Assembly: GCA_016928995.1 (NCBI GenBank)
Contig: JAFGJS010000019.1
Coordinates: 1-24,501 of the forward strand
DNA from: Candidatus Sumerlaeota bacterium
GTDB taxonomy: Bacteria; Sumerlaeota; Sumerlaeia; JAFGJS01
Direction: 5' to 3'
DNA: 24,501 nucleotides
Numbering within the stretch: position 1 is the first letter of the stretch; every line of letters starts with the position of its first letter. This document shows, in pieces, positions 1 through 7,893 of this stretch. Under the pieces are notes generated by a model. That model did no database searches. It was given only the letters and a program-made list of their open reading frames with translations, and was not told the DNA's origin. The position numbers were made by a program, and so were the translations under genes.

Positions 1-74
1 ACCTGCTGCTGCTGGAACTGGCGCGACGAAACGACGACTGGGACGAAATCTGGAGCGAACGCTTGGTAGCTTGA
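1..74 (+). CDS. C-terminal tail of an unidentified protein (5' truncated)
   Basis: The frame beginning at base 3 is open to a TGA at 72-74 and reads LLLLELARRNDDWDEIWSER followed by LVA. The mixed hydrophobic and acidic/Trp-rich ending looks like a real soluble C-terminus, and a terminator-like hairpin follows within ten bases of the stop. Only 23 residues are visible, so neither the family nor the function can be named. It could also be chance reading in a non-coding edge. Confidence 0.45.
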   Translation, partial: LLLLELARRNDDWDEIWSERLVA

Positions 75-82
75 TCAAGATG

Positions 83-108
83 CGCCCTTGATCATGGAGG
101 GCGTTTTT
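83..108 (+). terminator. Intrinsic terminator after the truncated left-edge gene
   Basis: CGCCC (83-87) pairs with GGGCG (99-103) across an 11-nt loop and is followed directly by TTTTT (104-108). The stem is short but GC-only, and the site is 9 bases after a stop codon, which supports the reading. Confidence 0.5.
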
Positions 109-227
109 AACATCGCGACTCAATTCTTGCCTGAGATGTGATTATCGCAGCCGGTCAGCATATAACACCGCAGGGCAAGGCTGTTTCAGATAAAAAACGC
201 TGTTTTTGCTCAAGTGCACGGAATTTA

Positions 228-256
228 TTGACGAAAAATGAACCATAAGTTAAAAT
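228..256 (+). promoter_or_regulatory. Sigma70-type promoter P1, distal promoter of the secreted-protein gene
   Basis: TTGACG (228-233) and TAAAAT (251-256) are separated by 17 bp; each differs from consensus by one base. The surrounding DNA is AT-rich. Transcription would start near 263 and give a leader of about 390 nt ahead of the gene at 656. In that leader GGACG (290-294) can pair with CGTCC (300-304), and the earlier CCGGACG (279-285) can compete for the same 3' arm (CGTCCCGG, 300-307). Confidence 0.5.
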
Positions 257-424
257 AGTACAATTAAAAATCGAAAAACCGGACGTATAGGACGTGTTTC
301 GTCCCGGAAAGGTTGATTTTTAGCCCGATTCAGGTTTTTAGCGCGGATTTAGCGCGATAAAGCATCTTGGCGCATCTGCGCTGAATCTCATCAAAGCCTG
401 ATGGAATCTCATGGAAAAAAAATA

Positions 425-454
425 TTGACAGTTCTTTCAATCGGGTCATATACT
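425..454 (+). promoter_or_regulatory. Sigma70-type promoter P2, proximal promoter of the secreted-protein gene
   Basis: A perfect TTGACA (425-430) is followed after 18 bp by TATACT (449-454), five of six matches to the -10 consensus. The expected start is near 461, leaving a leader of about 195 nt. The -10 element overlaps the left arm of the inverted repeat at 452-501. This is the best promoter match in the window and suggests that the downstream gene is strongly expressed. Confidence 0.6.
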
Positions 455-501
455 TCGCATGTTTGTGGCATAAAGCGTTTTCAAAATGTACCATGCGAAG
501 T
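452..501. repeat. 10-bp perfect inverted repeat across the P2 start site
   Basis: ACTTCGCATG (452-461) is repeated as its exact reverse complement CATGCGAAGT (492-501), with 30 bases between. The left arm overlaps the -10 box and the likely start site. It could therefore be a dyad operator (centre-to-centre distance 40 bp, close to four helical turns) or, for RNA starting at P1, a leader hairpin hiding P2-derived sequence. The sequence alone does not decide between these. Confidence 0.45.
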
Positions 502-565
502 TTTAACTGCAGCAAATTCAGAAGGCAAGGAGGCGTCAAACACCTTATCTAACTATTTTGATGAG

Positions 566-599
566 GTCGCGTAGCGTCAAAAACAATAGACGCAGCGAC
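566..599 (+). promoter_or_regulatory. Leader hairpin upstream of the secreted-protein gene
   Basis: GTCGC (566-570) pairs with GCGAC (595-599), and GCGTC (574-578) pairs with GACGC (589-593), separated by a small gta/a internal loop and closed by a 10-nt AT-rich loop. It lies 56 nt before the ATG at 656 and has no U-tract, so it is not a terminator. A role in mRNA stability or translation control is possible but unproven. Confidence 0.4.
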
Positions 600-655
600 G
601 TAAATGCTCTCATTCCAAGAAAAATATCACTCCAAAAGTAAAGGGGGAAGTAAAC

Positions 656-2584
656 ATGCGGAATGGGTTACTCCTTGCAGTAGGGGTATTGACGCTTGCT
701 TTGCTGCCTGCAGTCAGCTATGCCTCTGCTCCAATCTTTATCGACGTCCCAGGTGTGGTCATCCTGAATCAGGATGGCGGCACTACGATGTCAGCAGTAA
801 ACGTGTTTGTGTTCGATGATTCCGTGTATGACCCTGACACGGATGTCGCGGACTTGGCTTGGTCGTTTGTTGAAACCGATGAAACCCTGACAGTTGATCC
901 TCTGCCGGGTGCGAACATCTTTTCATCAGTCACGGGCATTGGCGCCGTGGCCGACACGACTGCGGCCCGGAACTTGACGTCTGCCTCGGCGGAAAACCTC
1001 GCCGCAGACGCTAATTTCTCGCTGATGGTCAGCAAGAGCACGACGGGCCAGAGCGCAAGCGCAGTCGCGATGGCTGCTGGCACGGTTCAGGAAGCCACCG
1101 TTAGCGACGATCTGTTTACGACGATCATCATCGCCGTGACGGACAGCGTGAACGCGACCTACAAAACCGTGTTGGTCAAGTCCAATTACACCACGCCGTA
1201 TGCCGATAACTCCGGCGGCCTGTATGAGCAAATCACCACCCATAGCCCGACCAATGCCAATGCTGGCACCGTGCTGGGTTACTTGGGCCAGTATGGCAAC
1301 GGCACCATCGTTAGCTCGGCCAGCGGCGCGAGCGGTGTAACGATCAACTCCTCCGGAGCCAGTTTGGTGTATTCGACCTCTCTGGGCGGCTTCACGGGCG
1401 CGTGGGGTTTCGCGTACTGGACGACAGCTGCTGGTTCAGCCCTCGCATTTAACGTGGAAGAAGGCTATGTTTATCGTCTTCGTGTCACGGCCACGCTGAG
1501 CGGCGCTTCGACCAGCAACAATATGGGCAATATCCGTCTTCGTATGATGACGACGGACAGTGGTTTCGTGTCTGAATTCGTGATGGAGCGTGACGGGAGC
1601 GGTTCCGATCCGTTGTCTCCTATCGGCGGCGCAAAGACATACGAATGCCTGGTGGAGCCACCGCAGAACGCTCGTTTGGACACCACTGCTTACAATTGCG
1701 ATTTCAACTATTACCTGGATTACATGCCTCTGTTCAGCACGCATACGGGTGATATCACGTACAGCGATATTACGCTGGATCGCTTCCCGATTCCGGAAGA
1801 CTTCAGCAACGGCGCGATCTATTACGCTGATACGCTTGAACAGTTCGAAACCTTCACGACCGCTGGCGGCACGACGGAATCCGCGCCGATCGCTTTCGGT
1901 ATTGAAGGCCCTGCATACGATAGCAACCACGGCTGGCGTATTGCTCCTCGCGCTTTGACCGAGTTCTCGATCCTGGAAACCACCTACTACATGCTGTATG
2001 AAGATCATACAGATTACAACGTGGCTCAGGGCGGAGCCGGCACCAGTGTCAACGACAACATCACCACCGTTCGTGTTGGCGCAAACGCGACGGAAGGCAC
2101 GATCGAAGTCTATTCGATCGGCACACACGCCACATACCTGGGCGCCTACACCGAAATGTACATCGGTTATTCGCCCTCCAGCGTCGCCGCCGCGGACAAC
2201 AGCTTCTCGCTGGTTCCGGGAACGCTGCTGGATGCTTGCTTGGATAACGTGTACTATCGCTGCAAAATCAGCGTGAAACTGGGCACGGCGGACAACGCTG
2301 GCGAACAGTCGCAGTTCTATATTCGTTTGGGCAATCCGAACTCGAACTTCAACGGCAACTTGACCGTGAATGAGTATTGGGAATCGGCTGCTCCGAGCCC
2401 GACGGAATACACGGATTACACAGCGTGGGTTCGTGGCATGTCGGTCAACAATGGCAAAGCCCACAACATGTCCATCAAGGTCCAAATCCTTGATACGAAT
2501 GTTATCGGCTACTACCTGACCGAGGGTACGACGGTTATCGATACGGTATCCTTGGAAATGTTCCCGGTTGCTTTCTTCGAATAA
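656..2584 (+). CDS. Secreted repeat-containing beta-rich protein, unknown function
   Basis: This 642-residue protein begins with a classical Sec signal peptide (about 1-24; hydrophobic core LLLAVGVLTLALLPAV, probable cleavage after SYASA). The ATG at 656 is preceded by AAAGGGGGAAG at good distance. Residues ~25-180 resemble an Ig/cadherin-like segment (DPDTDVADLAWSF). The rest looks like two related beta-sandwich units: VYRLRVTATLSG...NIRLRM near residue 275 matches YYRCKISVKLGT...FYIRLG near 540, and each unit ends in a similar strand (SDITLDRFP near 375, VSLEMFP at the C-terminus). The protein is acidic, rich in Thr, Ser, Gly and Asn, and has few Cys. I see no PEP-CTERM, LPXTG or T9SS tail and no catalytic motif. 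It stands alone between its own promoters and terminator. A surface or matrix protein, or a carbohydrate-binding protein, is plausible, but I do not recognise the family. Confidence 0.85.
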   Translation: MRNGLLLAVGVLTLALLPAVSYASAPIFIDVPGVVILNQDGGTTMSAVNVFVFDDSVYDPDTDVADLAWSFVETDETLTVDPLPGANIFSSVTGIGAVADTTAARNLTSASAENLAADANFSLMVSKSTTGQSASAVAMAAGTVQEATVSDDLFTTIIIAVTDSVNATYKTVLVKSNYTTPYADNSGGLYEQITTHSPTNANAGTVLGYLGQYGNGTIVSSASGASGVTINSSGASLVYSTSLGGFTGAWGFAYWTTAAGSALAFNVEEGYVYRLRVTATLSGASTSNNMGNIRLRMMTTDSGFVSEFVMERDGSGSDPLSPIGGAKTYECLVEPPQNARLDTTAYNCDFNYYLDYMPLFSTHTGDITYSDITLDRFPIPEDFSNGAIYYADTLEQFETFTTAGGTTESAPIAFGIEGPAYDSNHGWRIAPRALTEFSILETTYYMLYEDHTDYNVAQGGAGTSVNDNITTVRVGANATEGTIEVYSIGTHATYLGAYTEMYIGYSPSSVAAADNSFSLVPGTLLDACLDNVYYRCKISVKLGTADNAGEQSQFYIRLGNPNSNFNGNLTVNEYWESAAPSPTEYTDYTAWVRGMSVNNGKAHNMSIKVQILDTNVIGYYLTEGTTVIDTVSLEMFPVAFFE

Positions 2585-2616
2585 GAAACAGTCGCGACCG
2601 AATCGTTTGACAATGA

Positions 2617-2649
2617 GGGTGAAAAGCGGAAACGCTTTTCACCCTTTTT
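2617..2649 (+). terminator. Strong intrinsic terminator of the secreted-protein gene
   Basis: GGGTGAAAAGCG (2617-2628) and CGCTTTTCACCC (2633-2644) form a perfect 12-bp stem with a GAAA tetraloop, followed by TTTTT (2645-2649). It lies 32 bases after the stop codon. Confidence 0.9.
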
Positions 2650-2741
2650 CAATGGCATCGAAGTGTTTCCCAGTTGGTGAAAAACACTGTTTCCAAAATG
2701 GCGAAGGCATGCTTCTCGTCCGATAGAACGGCGTTTCAAGC

Positions 2742-2769
2742 TTGCAAAGAAGATGGCAAGGCGTAAAAT
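2742..2769 (+). promoter_or_regulatory. Possible promoter of the polysaccharide cluster
   Basis: TTGCAA (2742-2747) and TAAAAT (2764-2769) are spaced 16 bp apart. This is the best sigma70-like pair in the 440-bp gap (2650-3087) before the wecA-like gene, which otherwise holds no coding signal. It implies a leader of about 310 nt. The -35 match is only moderate. Confidence 0.3.
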
Positions 2770-2877
2770 TTCCCAATATCGATTGATTTATGATTGACGG
2801 GCGGATTGCACAAAGAAGAACTTCAAGCAGATCAGTTCTCATGGGGGATATCATCCAACCATTTGCGAAGGGCGATT

Positions 2878-2911
2878 AAAAACAGGCTATTGTTGCATGA
2901 ATGCTGTTTTT
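2878..2911 (+). other. A/T-armed hairpin in the leader of the polysaccharide cluster
   Basis: AAAAACAG (2878-2885) is the exact reverse complement of CTGTTTTT (2904-2911), with an 18-nt loop in which ATT and AAT can pair further. The arms are weak and the T-run is inside the stem, so it could be a feeble bidirectional terminator or attenuator, or simply AT-rich chance structure. Confidence 0.25.
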
Positions 2912-3087
2912 CTGAAGTGATGTTCAAAGAGCGCCATTAAAACATTATTCACGAAAAGGCAAATCACGGCCGGAGACGCTTGCTCCTTGTTTGATGGTGT
3001 CAGGTTCAATTTTCAGGATGAGCGATATTATCAAGCCCCGGCGCATCAAGATACCTCAATCGATATCTCCAGGTGGAGCGGACAGCG

Positions 3088-4596
3088 ATGCTGCGAGAAA
3101 TTCTATTCGGGCCGCAATGCATATCGGTTTTTTGGGGGTGTATGCTGGCTACGATCGCTTTGACGCCGCTGGTGATCGTGCTGGCCAGAAAAACCGGCGC
3201 CGTTGAAGGCTCTGGTTATCGCAAAATTCACTGCGATCCCAAACCGCTGATGGGCGGCTTGGCGATCGGCGTCCCCTTTCTCATTATTTGTCTGGTTGGT
3301 CTGAGCCATCCCTGGCTGGTTTATGGCGCTCATCGAATTCAACCGCCGAATCTTTCCGTTTTAGCCGCAGGTTGCATCGGGATCATGCTGTTGGGCGCGA
3401 TAGACGATCTGTTTTGCATGCGCGCACGTTACAAGTTGCTGGGACAAATCCTGATCGCCCTGTTCGTTTGCGATTCAGGATATGTGATTCAATTCGTGAC
3501 AATTCCGGGCATGAATCAGGTCGAGTTAGGACCCTTGCTGGGCGTTCTGCTGACTGTGCTTTGGATCATCGGTTTGACGAACGCCTTTAATCTGGTGGAT
3601 GGCATGGATGGTCTGGCCGCCGGCATCGGATTGATCGGCGCTGTCGGGCTGGCTGTGCTGGCCGCGCTGGGCAACGAGATGATGACGCGGCCGTATGTCA
3701 GCGTTTTGTGTCTGGCGCTGGCTGGCAGTCTGTTGGGCTTCTTGCTCTACAATTTTTATCCGGCGCGAATTTTCCTGGGCGATACAGGGAGCATGTTTCT
3801 GGGTTTTGTGCTTTCCACGATCGCCTTAATGGCGAGTTACAAAGCCTCGACGGCGGTGATTCTGATCGCTCCCGTGCTCGCCTTGGGATTGCCGATTTTT
3901 GAAACGCTCGCGTCGATCGTCCGCCGCATGTATCGCGGCCATCCTATCTTCACCGCGGATCAGCGCCATACGCATCATCGCCTGCTGTCCCAAGGCTTCA
4001 CGCAGCGTCAAACGGCGATTATCCTGTATTCTGTGGCGCTGATGTTCACAATCGCCGCAGTGCTGAGCCGTCTGTTGGAATCAAAAACGCGGAGCCTTTG
4101 GATTCCGTTGGTGATTTATCTGACGGCCACGGCAGGGATCATCTGGCTGGCGGGATATCTGCGGCCGCAGAACCTGCGGCGCACTCTGGAGCAGCGCCAG
4201 CGCAACCGCCTGCTGCAGGCTTTCGCCAATTACGCCGTGCTGCATTTCAACAACTCGCCGTCATCGGAGAGCCTTAAAGAAGTCATTGGCCACGGTTTGC
4301 CCAATCTACGGCTGGTTTGGCTGGAGGCGACGCTGGAAGAAGAGAATTCACGCTTGCTGTATTGCGAGCGTCAAGGGGCTTTCTTGGCGGAGGCCGCGCC
4401 GGATGATTGCATTGGCAAGATTCAAGTCAGTTCAGCGCAAGGCGTGAGGCTTGTGCTGCGCTACCGTTACGATCACAAGCCGGATGCGTACGAAGCGCAT
4501 GATATCAACGCATGTCTGGCCAGTATGTTTAGTCAATTACAGTTAAAACGCATCATGCGAGACGCCCACGAGGCGGAACATCAACCCGTTCAGTAA
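3088..4596 (+). CDS. wecA: WecA/MraY-family undecaprenyl-phosphate sugar-1-phosphate transferase
   Basis: This is an integral membrane enzyme of the PNPT family. It would move a sugar-1-phosphate (GlcNAc-1-P in WecA/TagO) from a UDP-sugar to undecaprenyl phosphate, the first step of O-antigen, EPS or teichoic-type glycan synthesis. Visible motifs are the Asp pair IDDLF (D106-D107), NAFNLVDGMDG (168-175), FLGDTGSM (229-236; D232) and the cytosolic HTHHR (294-298), with about ten hydrophobic helices between residues 10 and 365. I chose the ATG at 3088 because AGGTGGAG (3071-3078) sits 9 bases before it; an in-frame GTG at 3073 overlaps that site. Residues ~370-502 form a non-membrane, charged extension that WecA/TagO proteins normally lack. 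It is the first gene of the cluster, with 7 bases to the next gene. Sugar specificity cannot be read from sequence; the wecB gene downstream favours GlcNAc chemistry. Confidence 0.88.
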   Translation: MLREILFGPQCISVFWGCMLATIALTPLVIVLARKTGAVEGSGYRKIHCDPKPLMGGLAIGVPFLIICLVGLSHPWLVYGAHRIQPPNLSVLAAGCIGIMLLGAIDDLFCMRARYKLLGQILIALFVCDSGYVIQFVTIPGMNQVELGPLLGVLLTVLWIIGLTNAFNLVDGMDGLAAGIGLIGAVGLAVLAALGNEMMTRPYVSVLCLALAGSLLGFLLYNFYPARIFLGDTGSMFLGFVLSTIALMASYKASTAVILIAPVLALGLPIFETLASIVRRMYRGHPIFTADQRHTHHRLLSQGFTQRQTAIILYSVALMFTIAAVLSRLLESKTRSLWIPLVIYLTATAGIIWLAGYLRPQNLRRTLEQRQRNRLLQAFANYAVLHFNNSPSSESLKEVIGHGLPNLRLVWLEATLEEENSRLLYCERQGAFLAEAAPDDCIGKIQVSSAQGVRLVLRYRYDHKPDAYEAHDINACLASMFSQLQLKRIMRDAHEAEHQPVQ

Positions 4597-4603
4597 AGAG
4601 CCA

Positions 4604-5812
4604 TTGTCCACCACCCCGAATGAAATCAGAGGAGAGGCGCAGTCTCCGGCAACCGTCTTGCTGGTCAACCGGCATTACGGCAACGACCACGTGCCCACGG
4701 CGCGCATGACGCATGATCTCGCTCAGGCGCTCCTGAAGCAAGGATGCCGTGTCCGTGTGATGGCGGCCGTGGAAGGACGCTATGTCGATACGCAAGGAAA
4801 GCTGCACGAGCATGACGATCAGGCCGAAGTCATCCATATGCCGACTTTCTGCGTCACATCGCGATTCTTGTGCTGGCTGATCTTCTGGATCCAAGCCGTG
4901 CTGTTCGTGCCTTTCTTGCGCTGGGATCGTTGCGTGTTGCTGACGGATCCTCCATTTATGCTCATTATCGCGCGCGTTGCGCAATGGATCCGGCGACGGC
5001 CGGTCTTCTGGTGGACGATGGACCTATATCCCGAAGGCCTTTCCGCCGGAGGAGTGATCAAGCATGATGGATTGATCTACCGGTTGTTCCACCGCATGAA
5101 TGAGTTCGGCATGCGAGGACTGACGGGAGTGATTGCGCTGGGCGAGGCTCAACTGCAGCGGCTGCGTGAATACCGTTATCTCCCGGAAGATGGCCGTGTC
5201 ATCGTCGTCCCGCCGTGGGACAGCCGGCCATGTCCCAAGCCTGATCCGGCGCAAAACAGTTTCTTAAGGCAGTTTAATCCGGATGGCAAGCGTCTTGCGG
5301 TATACGCCGGCAACCTCGGATTGGCGCATTCGTTTCAGGAATTGATCCGCGCCGCGAAACTCATGTGCGAGCGCGGGGAGGATGACTGGCGGTTTCTCTT
5401 TATCGTGCGCGGCGCGCGAAGGGAGGAACTGGAACGCGCTTCGAATGGGTTGCCCAATGTGCGGATTTCGGATTACCTGCCTCATGACATGACCCACGAG
5501 ATGCTCTGGGGCAGCGACTCGCATTTGATCACAATGATTCCGGGGTGGGAGGGGATCGTCGTTCCCAGCAAGCTTTACGGCGCGTTGCAAACCGCTTCGC
5601 CCGTGCTGTTTATCGGCCCGGAAAACTCCGATACCGCGCTTGAAATTCGCAAACATAAGGCCGGTCGCGTGCTGCCTTCCGGTTGCTCCGGCGAGGAGAT
5701 CATCGCGGCGCTGAAAGAAATGAGCGAGTCGAATGGACGCCTCCCCGCTGCGCCGCTGATGGACTGCTCCGGGAAAATCGCCCGGTTTGTGATCGGGACT
5801 CCGTTGCGTTAA
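4604..5812 (+). CDS. Glycosyltransferase, GT4/GT-B fold
   Basis: A 402-residue GT-B enzyme, probably cytoplasmic and membrane-associated, adding a sugar to the lipid-linked glycan begun by the upstream transferase. The N-terminal Rossmann strand TVLLVNRHYGNDHVPTARM (17-35) must be kept. The TTG at 4604 is the only in-frame start before it, although the AAGAG upstream is a weak, closely spaced Shine-Dalgarno site. A hydrophobic segment (about 88-105, FLCWLIFWIQAVLFVPF) and WWTMDLYPEG (136-145) match the acceptor half. The donor half has the linker VVPPWDS (201-207), YAGNLGLAHSF (234-244) and the nucleotide-sugar loop EGIVVPSKLYGALQTASPVL (316-335). It lies 7 bases after the wecA-like stop, so the two are almost certainly translated from one mRNA. 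Donor and acceptor are unknown. Confidence 0.82.
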   Translation: MSTTPNEIRGEAQSPATVLLVNRHYGNDHVPTARMTHDLAQALLKQGCRVRVMAAVEGRYVDTQGKLHEHDDQAEVIHMPTFCVTSRFLCWLIFWIQAVLFVPFLRWDRCVLLTDPPFMLIIARVAQWIRRRPVFWWTMDLYPEGLSAGGVIKHDGLIYRLFHRMNEFGMRGLTGVIALGEAQLQRLREYRYLPEDGRVIVVPPWDSRPCPKPDPAQNSFLRQFNPDGKRLAVYAGNLGLAHSFQELIRAAKLMCERGEDDWRFLFIVRGARREELERASNGLPNVRISDYLPHDMTHEMLWGSDSHLITMIPGWEGIVVPSKLYGALQTASPVLFIGPENSDTALEIRKHKAGRVLPSGCSGEEIIAALKEMSESNGRLPAAPLMDCSGKIARFVIGTPLR

Positions 5813-5863
5813 CGACGCCGGTATGCATGGCATTGAATTGTTGGTCTGATTGGCGGACGCCGT

Positions 5864-7567
5864 ATGTCCCTGGGTGCAATCTTAAAATACTGGCGCACAG
5901 CGAGGCATCTGCGCACGGTGCAAATCATCGGGCAGCTGCGCAACCGGCTTCGCCCGATATGGGAGAATCCGCAACGGTTTGCAGCGGAGCATACGCCGCC
6001 GCCGTATGCCGGTTGTCATTGGCGTCTGCGTGCTTCTTTTCCCTCGCCCTTGCCGCGCTTATTGGACGCCGGACAAATTCAGCAAGGCCGCTTGACATTC
6101 CTCAATCAAACACATGACTTGGGCTGGCCGCCGGATTGGCAGCCGCAGGAAGCGTCCAAACTCTGGCTTTACAATCTGCATTATTTCGATTGGCTCTGGG
6201 CGCTGGACTTTCCACAGGCGCGCGAGGCGGCTCTGGATTGGATCGAGCGCTATCCATTGCGCGCCGCAGTCGATGGATGGGAGCCTTATCCTGTTTCATT
6301 GCGCTTAATGAATTGGTGCGGATGCTTCCTGGACCGCTTCCGAAGAGAAACAGAAGCCGATCCGGATTTTCTACAATCGCTCTGGGGCAGCGTTTCGCTG
6401 CAAACGGAATGGCTGATGCGGCATCTGGAATATCACCTGCTCGGAAACCATTTGCTCGAAAACGCAGCCGCGCTGACTATCGCAGGCAGTTGTTTCGCCG
6501 GAGATCAAGCGCGAGAGTGGCGCGCGCGCGGACTGCGGATTCTTACGGATCAAATACCGGAACAGATTTTGCCGGATGGCATGCACTTTGAACGCTCTCC
6601 GATGTATCATTTACGGATCGCCTACTTGCTGCTGGTATTGCGCAATATTGACGACGACGGCGTTTACACCGCCGTGCAGGAGCCGTTGCCGCGCGTTCTG
6701 CAAGCGGCCCGGATGCTCGCTCATCCGGACGGCGAGATCGCCCTGTTCAATGACAGCGCTCAGAACGTCTATCCCGCGCCATCCAGGCTGCAGGACATGG
6801 CGGAAAGCATATTGGGAGCGAGCGCGATTTCCTCGGCCGAGGACGATTTAAACGGATTCTGGTCCCTGCCTGACGCTGGATATTACGGCTGGCGCGGAGA
6901 AAACGGCGAATACCTGATTATCGATGCCGGGGCGATCGGTCCGGACTACCAGCCAGGGCATGCGCATGGCGATATTTTTTCTTATGAACTGTCATGGCGC
7001 GGGACGCGATTGATTGTGGATAGCGGCGTTTGCACTTATGAACCCGGTGCAATGCGTCAGTATCTCCGCTCCACTCAAGCACATAACACTATTGAAATCA
7101 ATGGTCAGGATCAATGCGAGTTCTGGGGGGCGTTCCGTACCGCACACCGTGGCATGCCGCGTGATGTGGAGTGCTTTCCCTCTGCGACAGGATTCCGTCT
7201 TTCCGGCTGGCACGATGGGTACGAGCGGCTTCCTGGGGCGCCACGGCATCGGCGGGAATTCCACTGGGATGCGGCGTCAGGCTTGCAGGTGAAGGATCGG
7301 ATTGTCAGCAAACGGCCGGTTCGGATCGTATCCCGCATTCATCTCCATCCCGATTGCCGAGTCATGGAAAGTGGAAAAAACGCCTTTGATATTATTTGTC
7401 CGAGCGGTAAAGCTGTCATCCAATTTGAGGGGGATGGAGCTGCTTATATCAATGACGGGCAATATGGTTTAGAATTTAATAAACTCTTCAAAATGAAAAC
7501 ACTAGCCTTTCATGGCGAAGGTCGTAGGATGGACTCTGACTACATTGTGTCATTAAAAAAAAACTAG
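5864..7567 (+). CDS. Heparinase II/III-like protein of a polysaccharide cluster
   Basis: A 567-residue protein with an alpha/alpha-toroid first half (Trp-rich, WLYNLHYFDWLWALDF at 101-116; GNHLLENAAAL at 194-204; FERSPMYH at 242-249) and a beta-sandwich heparinase II/III C-terminal half. Candidate catalytic residues of the family are visible: GHAHGD (365-370) and the His of RSTQAHNTIEING (402-414). The family comprises polysaccharide lyases and related proteins; close relatives occur beside glycosyltransferases in EPS/O-antigen loci, where their exact role is unsettled. There is no signal peptide: residues 1-30 are basic and amphipathic. The ATG at 5864 lacks a strong Shine-Dalgarno site. It lies 51 bases after the GT gene, same strand. 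The last codons contain a run of nine A (7555-7563), where a slip would change the C-terminus. Confidence 0.82.
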   Translation: MSLGAILKYWRTARHLRTVQIIGQLRNRLRPIWENPQRFAAEHTPPPYAGCHWRLRASFPSPLPRLLDAGQIQQGRLTFLNQTHDLGWPPDWQPQEASKLWLYNLHYFDWLWALDFPQAREAALDWIERYPLRAAVDGWEPYPVSLRLMNWCGCFLDRFRRETEADPDFLQSLWGSVSLQTEWLMRHLEYHLLGNHLLENAAALTIAGSCFAGDQAREWRARGLRILTDQIPEQILPDGMHFERSPMYHLRIAYLLLVLRNIDDDGVYTAVQEPLPRVLQAARMLAHPDGEIALFNDSAQNVYPAPSRLQDMAESILGASAISSAEDDLNGFWSLPDAGYYGWRGENGEYLIIDAGAIGPDYQPGHAHGDIFSYELSWRGTRLIVDSGVCTYEPGAMRQYLRSTQAHNTIEINGQDQCEFWGAFRTAHRGMPRDVECFPSATGFRLSGWHDGYERLPGAPRHRREFHWDAASGLQVKDRIVSKRPVRIVSRIHLHPDCRVMESGKNAFDIICPSGKAVIQFEGDGAAYINDGQYGLEFNKLFKMKTLAFHGEGRRMDSDYIVSLKKN

Positions 7568-7893
7568 ACATTTTTGGAAAAATGTAATAGAAAAAATATC
7601 TAACTAAATGAATAGCAGGATGCGGCGTTGTTTGCGTGAACAAGCTAACATTCGCGATCTCAATCGGGCAGGATTACTTGTTGGCTTTTGGTGGTTGTGC
7701 TGAAGTGAAAGACATCGGGGACAGGGGCAGCTGACAGCGATTTGCGCCATTTTCTGATTCCGTGGCAAGCTCATATTTCATGCTCATGCGCCAGGCTCTG
7801 ACGCTCCAGCTTTACTCCTAATATAACATCTTTACGCGTAGAAAGCAGTCTCCCGCATGATCCGGCTGCTGGGGAGGTTTGATTGCTTATTCG
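7568..7893. other. Intergenic gap inside the polysaccharide cluster
   Basis: The stretch holds no credible gene. It begins with an A/T hairpin immediately after the stop codon: ACATTTTT (7568-7575) against AAAAATGT (7578-7585). It is more AT-rich at its left end than the flanking genes. A possible promoter lies near its right end. The remaining sequence (7620-7790) shows nothing I recognise. Confidence 0.5.
7798..7827 (+). promoter_or_regulatory. Possible internal promoter for the second glycosyltransferase and wecB
   Basis: CTGACG (7798-7803) is followed after 18 bp by TATAAC (7822-7827), four and five matches to consensus. It lies about 65 bases before the gene start and would let the last two genes be expressed apart from the first three. 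Confidence 0.35.

Noticed and set aside
561-641. 26-codon upstream open frame (MRSRSVKNNRR...) in the leader of the secreted-protein gene
   Set aside because: Its ATG has no Shine-Dalgarno site at proper distance (AAGGAGG is 28 bases away), and the frame includes the leader hairpin. It is too weak to call a leader peptide.
1436-2485. 349-residue open frame on the minus strand
   Set aside because: It is antisense to the secreted-protein gene, which has a signal peptide, ribosome site, promoter and terminator. The shadow product is Arg/Val-rich and featureless.
7715-7760. GGGACAGGGGCAGCTGACAG, resembling ends of some REP-type elements
   Set aside because: There is only one copy, with no partner inverted copy, no hairpin and no transposase nearby; this is resemblance from memory only.
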